11,521 nucleotides of DNA from Eubacterium sp. (GTDB taxonomy: Bacteria > Bacillota > Clostridia > Lachnospirales > Lachnospiraceae), in contig JAFSTZ010000182.1 of the NCBI GenBank assembly GCA_017445525.1, forward strand, positions 1-11,521, read 5' to 3'. A program made the position numbers and the translations under genes. The notes beneath the pieces were generated by a model that saw only the letters and a program-made list of their open reading frames with translations, made no database searches and was not told where the DNA came from. Positions 5,264 to 11,521 of the stretch are shown here, piece by piece; position 1 is the first letter of the stretch, and the number at the start of each line of letters is the position of its first letter.

Positions 5264-7771
5264 TTACTTCTTCCGTTTACGGATATAGACACCGGTACCT
5301 GCACCCACACCGACTACCATCACGAGCAAGATGATGATCCAGATCATCGATGAGCCTCCAAAGACGGAACCCTCCAGGTCTGCGGCAGATCCACTGGCAG
5401 AATCCGATATTTCTTCCGATTCCACGGTCTCCTCCGGTTCTTCGGTCTCTTCCGGTTCCTCGGTCTCTTCTACCTCGGCTACCTCCTCGATCGGCTCGGT
5501 TCCCCTTTTAAAGAACAGGCACGCTAACGAGGTATTTGCTCCGGTATAGTTTTCGTCACCGAGATCTGCTGCATAGCTTTCATCAAAGTATGTAACCGGA
5601 ACCATTTCCTCATCCGAACTGTAACCACTCTCTTTTACCGACAGGGAAGAGGTCAGGATCGGATCACCCAATCTGTTATCCTTTGTGGTATAGAGTACCT
5701 GCCATCCGATACCCTTCTTATCGTGGATATCAGCGTTCTTCCCGGAGTCAGTTTCCACTGCATGATAAACCGGATAATCTACGTCTCCCTCATAGGTTCT
5801 TGCTACCATATTTGAAGGAATATGTGCAAAATTGATCTTATCATGATTGATCATACAGTATATCTCGTAGCCTGCGAATGCGATCGCTGCGACTGCGCCA
5901 ATAGAGCAAGCTATCCTTGTACCCCATCCTGCTCTTGGAATTCTGAACTTTTGACCCTCACCCAGACGAGCTATCTTGTTAGCCTGTTCATCTATCGCAG
6001 TCTGGTATTTGGAAAGAACTCGTATTTTATCTCTCTCTCCAAGACGGTTTATTTCTGACATGATTTTTTTGCCGCTGCTTCCTCTCATACCTATTTCATC
6101 AATCGATTTCTGATACATTTCGTTGATTGCCTGTTCTGAGGCTACGTTATCCAAAGACTGAGTGATAAACCCCTTTTGCTTCATGTACTGTAATTTCCAT
6201 GCATTTTCATAGCTGTTCATCTTGGTAAGGTTTTTCTTCATGGTATCAAGTATATTCTTCTCGTAGTATACATAGCCATCACCACCAAGTATTTTTGTTT
6301 GCCATGTAAAGCTGCGGATAGTTGCTCCGATCGCAACCGCTGCTATGATAACAGAACATACTGAAACCGTTGTATAATCCTCAACCGGTAGAAAATCCCT
6401 AAACTGCTTGGTCTCCATATTTTTCAGGGTTTCTGCCGTGATGGCGGTATCGCCGTCAAATATGCTTCGATCTACCCCTTCATAAACAGAGAACATATTC
6501 TCATCGAGCCCCACATCATCCGGTTCTTCACCGTCCTTTTCGGAATACTCAGCGAACACGCTTTCAAACAGAGTATAAACTCCCATAGTCTCAAGGATGC
6601 TCTTCTGTCCGTTTGACAGCGCATAAACCATCGGATAGAGATCTCTTTTACTTAAGTGTTCGTCCATGAAAAGATCATACATGGTTTTTCCTTTTCCATA
6701 AGGAGTTTCCTTTAACAGCTTAGAGAGGCTGTATGCAGTCATGTCTGTCATGGATTCAGCAGCATTTGCACCATTTTCCGCCTGCTCATACATGGACTCC
6801 ATAAGCTCATCAACATCCGCATTATATGGTACTTCCTCAATATCATCTCCTGACAGCTCGGATGTGACACTCAAGGTAGCAGCCTCATCACCGTCCGCCT
6901 TTGCTATCTCAGAGTTTTCTCCTTCCCTGATCGCTTCTCTGACTGTCGACAGACCTTTTAAAATAGTATCAGCAGTTTCAGAGAACTCCTCATCCAGTTT
7001 TCTGTTAATGCTGTTTTTGTTTCCTCCGACCGCTTTTTTGTAAATATCATATAGTCCGTTCGGTCCCACCATACTCATACGTGTGAGCCACGAGCCGGTT
7101 TTCTTCAGTTGTGTATCCTGTGCATGAACAAGGAGCGTTTCTATAGATGAAACTACATAGTTATTCCCTTCCATATAGATCTTTTCCAGATCGCTTATCG
7201 ACTTAGAGTCCTTTCTGTTCTTCGCTAGTGCACGACCTTTTTCCAGCAGGAAATCTCCCATATTTTTATCCGAATCATCCTCGTGATAGACATTCAACAG
7301 ACTATACACTGTCTGAGCTGTGTTAAGACCGGCATCATAGTTTTTGGCAAACTCGACGATCGAAGGGATCACTGCATCCAGCTGAAGCTCGATAACATGC
7401 TTTTGATTCTTCAAAAGTACCTCATAATCAGATGTCGAATACTTGCCATCCATCGGCATAGCTTTGATATCAGTGATAGCTTCATCTTCATCATCGGTAG
7501 TAGTATAGCCGATCCATGAGTTTCCGCTCATCCCGTCGTTGAAGTTTTTGTCCAGTACGATGTAGTCCGGACCCAGCTCCTTCTCCGCCTTCTCCTTGCT
7601 GGATGCATAACTGATCACGATATCACTGACGTATTTCCCTGTGTTTCCGGCTGCCTGTGCCTCCTTCACCCCCGGTATTACACCATGTATACGTACACCG
7701 CCACATACAGATGTAAGTGTAAGTGCAAAAGTAAGTGTTACAGCCGTGATCCTTTTTCCTGTAATTCTCAT
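5264..7771 (-). CDS. Large membrane-anchored surface protein, tandem paralogue 2 (unknown function)
   Basis: This 835-residue protein belongs to no named family I recognise. Visible layout: signal peptide ending near AQA (39-41); a beta-prism-like module (about 46-105) with VSDIVIS, LDKNFNDGMSG and AITDIKAM; a long helical, partly acidic region (110-460) with conserved blocks VGPNGLYDIYK and TPYGKGKTMYDLF; membrane segment 1 (about 466-486); a basic loop of about 130 residues; membrane segment 2 (about 619-641); a second module (about 655-755); a Glu-Pro-Thr stalk (about 757-790); and a C-terminal helix (about 808-829) with tail GVYIRKRKK and no LPXTG. Basic residues flanking the loop suggest it is cytoplasmic and both modules are outside. 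ATG at 7771 follows AGGAGG by 7 bases. It is a clear paralogue of the upstream 848-aa gene throughout, 54 bp away. Function unknown; signalling, adhesion or pore formation are all open. Confidence 0.85.
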   Translation of the reverse strand: MRITGKRITAVTLTFALTLTSVCGGVRIHGVIPGVKEAQAAGNTGKYVSDIVISYASSKEKAEKELGPDYIVLDKNFNDGMSGNSWIGYTTTDDEDEAITDIKAMPMDGKYSTSDYEVLLKNQKHVIELQLDAVIPSIVEFAKNYDAGLNTAQTVYSLLNVYHEDDSDKNMGDFLLEKGRALAKNRKDSKSISDLEKIYMEGNNYVVSSIETLLVHAQDTQLKKTGSWLTRMSMVGPNGLYDIYKKAVGGNKNSINRKLDEEFSETADTILKGLSTVREAIREGENSEIAKADGDEAATLSVTSELSGDDIEEVPYNADVDELMESMYEQAENGANAAESMTDMTAYSLSKLLKETPYGKGKTMYDLFMDEHLSKRDLYPMVYALSNGQKSILETMGVYTLFESVFAEYSEKDGEEPDDVGLDENMFSVYEGVDRSIFDGDTAITAETLKNMETKQFRDFLPVEDYTTVSVCSVIIAAVAIGATIRSFTWQTKILGGDGYVYYEKNILDTMKKNLTKMNSYENAWKLQYMKQKGFITQSLDNVASEQAINEMYQKSIDEIGMRGSSGKKIMSEINRLGERDKIRVLSKYQTAIDEQANKIARLGEGQKFRIPRAGWGTRIACSIGAVAAIAFAGYEIYCMINHDKINFAHIPSNMVARTYEGDVDYPVYHAVETDSGKNADIHDKKGIGWQVLYTTKDNRLGDPILTSSLSVKESGYSSDEEMVPVTYFDESYAADLGDENYTGANTSLACLFFKRGTEPIEEVAEVEETEEPEETEEPEETVESEEISDSASGSAADLEGSVFGGSSMIWIIILLVMVVGVGAGTGVYIRKRKK
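5433..5468. repeat. 18-bp tandem repeat in the acidic stalk
   Basis: Two adjacent 18-bp units (5433-5450 and 5451-5468) differ at one base, and a degenerate partial copy precedes them. They encode the repeated EEPEET units of the stalk just before the C-terminal anchor. Such repeats can change stalk length by slippage while keeping the reading frame. Confidence 0.7.
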
Positions 7772-7778
7772 ATTTATA

Positions 7779-7784
7779 CCTCCT
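7779..7784 (-). promoter_or_regulatory. Ribosome binding site of the 835-aa gene
   Basis: A perfect AGGAGG lies 7 bases before ATG at 7771. The matching site of the upstream paralogue is the weaker GGGGTG, so the two genes may be translated at different rates. Confidence 0.7.
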
Positions 7785-7786
7785 GT

Positions 7787-7829
7787 CTATATGATGTAAT
7801 CCGGTTTACAAACAGTATTTCAAGCTTAT
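7787..7829. repeat. 43-bp conserved upstream element, copy A
   Basis: This copy matches 10390-10432 in 42 of 43 bases. It fills most of the gap before the 835-aa gene and includes the TAA stop of the 848-aa gene. It contains the near-perfect dyad TGTAAACCGGATTACA (minus strand, 7810-7795; one mismatched pair). It may be an operator, a leader hairpin or a promoter (TTGTTT and a weak TATAGG 18 bases apart are present). That both copies are kept nearly identical suggests function or recent duplication. Confidence 0.8.
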
Positions 7830-10372
7830 AACTTCTTGCGCTTACGGAAGTATACTCCGGCACCTGCCGCACCGCCGGCAACTACCACGATGATCAGGAT
7901 GATCCAGATAATCCCCGAGCCGCCGAATACAGCTCCCTCTGTAGAGGGTTCTTCAGCAACCGGCTCAGCGGTCTCCTGAGGAGTCTCTGTTTCGGCAGGA
8001 GCGGCCTCATCTTCTGCCACTTCCTCCGCAGCCTCGGCAACTTCCTCCTCCGGTTCTGTTCCTGTCTTAAAGAAGATGTAAACAGGTGTCATATCTTTGC
8101 CTGTATATGTTTTGTTCGTCAGGTTCGAAGGAGCAGATCCGTCAAAGTCCAACAGGCCGATCTCATCCGAATCAATTGATGTATTCTGATCCTGCACTCG
8201 CAATGATGACGCAAGTATCGGATCTCCTATGTTTTTATCTGTAGTTGTATAGACAACCTGCCAGCCTGTTCCCTTTTTGTCATGAAGATCGGTTGTATCA
8301 TCCGATGCTGTAGTGGCAGCATGGTAGGTGACGTAATTCACCTCATCTCCGTATGTCCTGCTAACCATCTTTGCAGGTATATGCGTGAACTCAACCGTTT
8401 CCTTTCTGGTCATACAGTATATCTCATATCCGGCAAAAGCAAACGCTGCCGCCGCACCCAGTATACATGCTACTCTTGACCCTATGCTTCCTCTGGCAAT
8501 TTTAAACTTGTTTGTTACCGTGTATTTTTCCTGTACATACATCTTGTTTCTGATCTGGACGTCATAAAAATCCATGAAAGTTCTTTTGTTTTTCAGAGTA
8601 GCTTTTTCCAAATCTATGGCAACTTTTTTCCCAGCGCCTCCGTTGGCTTTCAATCTTTTGATAATATCATCATATGTATTCTGAACTTTTGTTGCCGTCT
8701 CCTCATTTATCTTCAAAGCTGATATACTGTCCTCGCCGAAATCTATACCATACTGTACCTCAAGGTACTGAATCTTCCAAGCGTTCTCATATGCATTCAT
8801 GATCCTGACATTTTTCTGCATGGTTTCTACAACCGGAGTTATCTTCTCAACCCACCTCGCTGCCTCAACGAACGTCTCTTTCATTTCGTATGAAAATGCA
8901 CGGATCGCCATTCCCGTAAAACAGATTCCGGCAAGAGCAGAACATATGGCGAGCACCATATTTAGGGGATCGATTTTAGGTGTCAAAACGTCCTTAACCT
9001 GTTTAGTTTCCATGTTTTTGAGCGTTTCACTTGTGATAGCAGTATCTCCGTCAAATACACTTCGATCCACTCCTCCATACACTGACAGTATACCTACTCC
9101 CAGATCAGGCATGTCCTCCAGCTCTGATGGATTTTCCTCCGTAAACTCTGAAAGTGCACTCTCAAAAAGCGGGAATACTCCAACATCATTTACGATGTTT
9201 TTCTGACCGTCGGAAAGCACATACGCCATGGTGTACAGATCGCTTTTCTTGATATTTTCATTTGTAAAAAAGTCATACATGGTTTTTGTATTGCCGTAAG
9301 GTGTATGCTTCAACAGCTCTACGATAGCATAATTGGATATCTGAAAACTAAGGTCCATCGCGTTGGTAGCGTTTTCCGCCTCCTGACACACGGCATCTGC
9401 TATCTCATCCTCTCCTGAGTCAAAAGGAACATCAGGATCCTCAGCTTCCGTAACCTCAGATATCATCTCATCAACTGCCGATTCATCATCTGCATTCTGC
9501 GCAACTGTGGACTCCTCAGCCTCCTTGATGATCTCTCTGAGTCCACTCATCTCGTCCAGAAGAACCTTGGCATCATCATCGTATTCCCTTGCAATCTCAT
9601 TGTTGATAGAGGATCTGGATCTTCCGGAATTCAGATTTTTATAAATATCATAAAGACCGTTCGGTCCGAGAAGACTCATGCGGGTAAGCCAGGATCCGTT
9701 TTTCACAAGCTGTGTATCACCGGCCTTTAACAGGAGATTTTCGATAGCTACTATAACAGAATTGTTTCCCTCCACAAATATCTTTTTGAGAGTATCCCCG
9801 GTCTTGCTGTCTCCTTTGTTTTTGCTGAAAGCGCGTCCCATCTCAAGCAAAAGGTCGCCCATGTTTTTCTCGGAGTCATCTTCATAAAACATATTCAAAA
9901 GATTGCAAACTGCAGATGCTGTCTTCATACCGGCATCGTAGTTTTTGGCATACTCGATGATGGCAGGGATAACGATCTCCAGCTGATCCTCAATAGTCTG
10001 CTTGTGGTTATCAAGAATCGTCTGGAAATCGGACTCAGAGTACCGTCCATCCATCCCCATAACCTTCATGTCTGTGATCGCAAAGTCAGCATTGTCGGTA
10101 GTGGAATAACCGATCCAGGCATGTCCGCTCATACCGTCATTGAAGTCTTTGTCAAGAACTGTGTAGTCCGGTCCAAGCTCCTGCTCAGCCTCTGCCTTGC
10201 TCGACTTGTGACTGACTCTGACATCCGATATATACTTTCCGGTAGTCTCGGCAGCCTTTGCCTCTTTTACATCAGGTGTCACGCCCCAGATACGGATACC
10301 ACCGCATACCGTGGCAAGTGTTACCGCAAACGACAGCGTTATTGACAGTATCCTCCTTGTTGTTCTACCCAT
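7826..10372 (-). CDS. Large membrane-anchored surface protein, tandem paralogue 1 (unknown function)
   Basis: This 848-residue protein has the same layout as the 835-aa neighbour: signal peptide ending near AKA; an N-terminal beta-prism-like module with ISDVRVS, LDKDFNDGMSG and AITDMKVM; a helical region with acidic stretches; shared blocks LLGPNGLYDIYK, TPYGNTKTMYDFF and GVDRSVFDGDTAIT; membrane segments near 469-489 and 633-653; a loop of about 143 residues; a second module; an Ala-Glu-Pro-Thr stalk (about 773-818); and a C-terminal helix (about 822-842) with tail GVYFRKRKKL. The modules resemble the DLNxG ... GYxTT ... ITD pattern of MABP-like beta-prisms and recall large uncharacterised secreted proteins of Lachnospiraceae. 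Both links are from memory. ATG at 10372 has GGGGTG 7 bases upstream. This is probably the first gene of an operon with the 835-aa and beta-helix genes. Function unknown. Confidence 0.85.
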   Translation of the reverse strand: MGRTTRRILSITLSFAVTLATVCGGIRIWGVTPDVKEAKAAETTGKYISDVRVSHKSSKAEAEQELGPDYTVLDKDFNDGMSGHAWIGYSTTDNADFAITDMKVMGMDGRYSESDFQTILDNHKQTIEDQLEIVIPAIIEYAKNYDAGMKTASAVCNLLNMFYEDDSEKNMGDLLLEMGRAFSKNKGDSKTGDTLKKIFVEGNNSVIVAIENLLLKAGDTQLVKNGSWLTRMSLLGPNGLYDIYKNLNSGRSRSSINNEIAREYDDDAKVLLDEMSGLREIIKEAEESTVAQNADDESAVDEMISEVTEAEDPDVPFDSGEDEIADAVCQEAENATNAMDLSFQISNYAIVELLKHTPYGNTKTMYDFFTNENIKKSDLYTMAYVLSDGQKNIVNDVGVFPLFESALSEFTEENPSELEDMPDLGVGILSVYGGVDRSVFDGDTAITSETLKNMETKQVKDVLTPKIDPLNMVLAICSALAGICFTGMAIRAFSYEMKETFVEAARWVEKITPVVETMQKNVRIMNAYENAWKIQYLEVQYGIDFGEDSISALKINEETATKVQNTYDDIIKRLKANGGAGKKVAIDLEKATLKNKRTFMDFYDVQIRNKMYVQEKYTVTNKFKIARGSIGSRVACILGAAAAFAFAGYEIYCMTRKETVEFTHIPAKMVSRTYGDEVNYVTYHAATTASDDTTDLHDKKGTGWQVVYTTTDKNIGDPILASSLRVQDQNTSIDSDEIGLLDFDGSAPSNLTNKTYTGKDMTPVYIFFKTGTEPEEEVAEAAEEVAEDEAAPAETETPQETAEPVAEEPSTEGAVFGGSGIIWIILIIVVVAGGAAGAGVYFRKRKKL

Positions 10373-10389
10373 ATTAATACACCCCGTTC

Positions 10390-10432
10390 CTATATGATGT
10401 AATCCGGTTTACAAACAATATTTCAAGCTTAT
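10390..10432. repeat. 43-bp conserved upstream element, copy B
   Basis: Second copy of the element at 7787-7829, differing at one base (10418). It lies upstream of the 848-aa gene, between its ribosome site and the predicted -10, so it should form most of the 5' leader. The same dyad lies at 10398-10413. It also keeps the bases TAAGCTTG that in copy A include the stop codon of the preceding paralogue, as expected if copy B once followed a similar gene. Confidence 0.8.
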
Positions 10433-10438
10433 GCCAGT

Positions 10439-10473
10439 ATTCTACCACACGTAGTGTTACAAAAGAGTTACAA
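10439..10473 (-). promoter_or_regulatory. Candidate activator-dependent promoter of the paralogue operon with heptamer direct repeats
   Basis: On the minus strand TTGTAAC occurs at 10473-10467 and again at 10462-10456. The two copies are separated by four bases, giving an 11-bp period. Eleven bases further on lies TAGAAT (10444-10439) preceded by TGG, an extended -10. No separate -35 is found at the normal distance, so the repeats occupy that place. SARP-family activators are known to bind heptamer direct repeats with 11-bp spacing just upstream of the -10, and the response regulator in this window has that type of DNA-binding domain. The pairing is inference. Confidence 0.5.
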
Positions 10474-10488
10474 TGATATTTGCTTTCC

Positions 10489-11521
10489 TCAGACATTTAT
10501 CGTGACATCCATGCGTGTTGTCTTGCGGCCTGCATCGGTTATATCAAAGAGTGCTTCTTTTTTTGCCGTGTTGTCATATCTGTTTGCAAAAAGCCAGAGT
10601 CTGTGATCTACAAGCAGCGCATCGCTTGACCCGGTCACGGCTGTTGCGCCGAGGTTTAAGTCCGCCTTTTCACCGTCATCCGTCATGATATATTCGTACC
10701 TTCTTTCACCTGTTCCCGCAGGGATGGAGTCACCCTTTGCCATGGCAAGTGCTCTGATAGGTGAGGACACCTCGTCACTCTCATCCCATGTTGCGTACAT
10801 ATATAGCTCTGATCCGTCAGTTCCTGAGTTTAAGGATACGTCCGATACCGGTATGTACTCGCAGCCATCCTTCTCAAATCCGTAATCATTGTAGGGCTTG
10901 TCCTCGGTGATAAGTATGTCTCTGATGCCCAGATACTCTGCATCCTCACCGGAGGCATCTATCAGATCGTATCCGATGCAGACATAATCACTGACCGCAC
11001 TCTTTTTCACGGGCTCCATACTGTCAGATCCGAAGTCAAGTCCCTTTTTATAGCCCTCGGCACTCGCTCTGCCCGTGACGCCAAGGTTAGTATTGTAGCT
11101 GTAAACAAATGATGCCCCCTGCTTTATGGCATCTGCGGCTGCATCTGCCTGACTCTTTCCTCTTCCGATGTAGAGATCGGTGATGACCGTATCGGAAGTG
11201 TCCACTTTCAGAAGACCTGCAAGACCGTTAAAGGTTTTTGTTTCAAACTTTACGGACTCCTTGCGAAGCTCTACTTTTTTCGCAATCTTCTCAAACGTAT
11301 CCAGATCATCGTCATCGTCTATGGCATCGAGCTGTTTTTGCAGTTTCGCATCGTCGACTCTGTCAGTTTCGAGCACGACGCCGCCATTGCCCTCGACCAG
11401 CTTGTCACCAAAGCTGACCTCCGTGATCGGAAGACCCGGACTTGCATTACCTGAATTGGTAGTGTAGTAGCAGTAGTTCCCAATCGCATCTCCTGCCTTG
11501 TCATATCTGACTCCGCCCACA
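10489..11521 (-). CDS. Secreted multi-module beta-prism-like protein (5' end beyond window)
   Basis: The frame is open to the window edge, leaving 344 C-terminal codons; no true start is visible. It consists of repeated modules of the type strand - DLN or SLN turn - aromatic strand - PI/ITD. Examples are CYYTTNSG...PITEVSFG near the left end, VITDLYIGRGKSQADAAADA with VCIGYDLIDASG, VSDVSLNSGTDGSELYMYAT, and KADLNLGATAV followed by RLWLFANRYDN. The second resembles the N-terminal module of the two downstream paralogues (SDVRVSHKSSKAEAEQEL ... WIGYSTTDN). The protein ends in VTINV without a stalk or membrane helix, so this C-terminus is not anchored. A very acidic run (DAIDDDDDLD) lies early. 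MABP-like or toxin-type beta-prism folds are possible; the assignment rests on motif resemblance. It ends 116 bp before the 848-aa gene, with no clear terminator in between. Confidence 0.75.
   Translation of the reverse strand, partial: VGGVRYDKAGDAIGNYCYYTTNSGNASPGLPITEVSFGDKLVEGNGGVVLETDRVDDAKLQKQLDAIDDDDDLDTFEKIAKKVELRKESVKFETKTFNGLAGLLKVDTSDTVITDLYIGRGKSQADAAADAIKQGASFVYSYNTNLGVTGRASAEGYKKGLDFGSDSMEPVKKSAVSDYVCIGYDLIDASGEDAEYLGIRDILITEDKPYNDYGFEKDGCEYIPVSDVSLNSGTDGSELYMYATWDESDEVSSPIRALAMAKGDSIPAGTGERRYEYIMTDDGEKADLNLGATAVTGSSDALLVDHRLWLFANRYDNTAKKEALFDITDAGRKTTRMDVTINV

Noticed and set aside
8799..9206. 135-codon plus-strand frame opposite the 848-aa gene
   Set aside because: Ser/Thr-rich low-information frame opposite a gene whose frame is conserved in a paralogue.
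10300..10320. Lipobox at Cys23 of the paralogue signal peptides (TVCGG / SVCGG)
   Set aside because: The residue before Cys is Val, which is not accepted in a normal lipobox, and an AxA-type cleavage site follows at about residue 40.
10441..10455. CTAC-GTGTG-GTAG as a terminator after the partial gene
   Set aside because: The stem is only four base pairs and no U-run follows; it overlaps the candidate promoter instead.

Overview
The window looks like a Lachnospiraceae-type member of the Clostridia (Butyrivibrio/Roseburia-like). The grounds are moderate GC, AGGAGG-type ribosome sites with occasional GTG starts, Gram-positive surface proteins with hydrophobic-plus-basic C-terminal tails, and a SARP-like (COG3947-type) response regulator paired with a LytS/YehU-type kinase. 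This assignment comes from style and remembered families, not from a database search. Every supported gene is on the minus strand, so transcription runs from high to low coordinates.

Region by region, in transcription order. (1) 11521-10489: the 3' part of a large protein built from repeated beta-prism-like modules, with no membrane anchor. (2) 10473-5264: a candidate promoter with two heptamers 11 bp apart and an extended -10, followed by two long tandem paralogues (848 and 835 aa). Each has a signal peptide, an N-terminal beta-prism-like module, a helical region, two internal membrane segments around a basic loop, a second module, an acidic stalk and a C-terminal membrane anchor. A 43-bp sequence, 42/43 identical, precedes each paralogue. 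(3) 5231-3657: a secreted right-handed beta-helix protein with a lipobox-like signal peptide and the same style of C-terminal anchor. (4) 3650-1496: a candidate promoter with a dyad between -35 and -10, then a histidine kinase and response regulator overlapping by 7 bp, closed by a clear intrinsic terminator. (5) 1495-1256: a structured intergenic region. (6) 1255-1: a seven-helix membrane protein of unknown function overlapping a PrsW-family intramembrane metalloprotease, which is cut off by the window edge.

Reading of the whole: this is an envelope or surface-protein locus with its own regulation. The two-component pair probably controls local genes. The response regulator belongs to a family known to bind heptameric direct repeats with 11-bp periodicity, and a pair with exactly that geometry lies upstream of the paralogues. 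The paralogues are large, membrane-embedded and of no family I can name, and they are the best candidates for something undescribed. No mobile elements, CRISPR arrays, tRNAs or rRNAs were seen.
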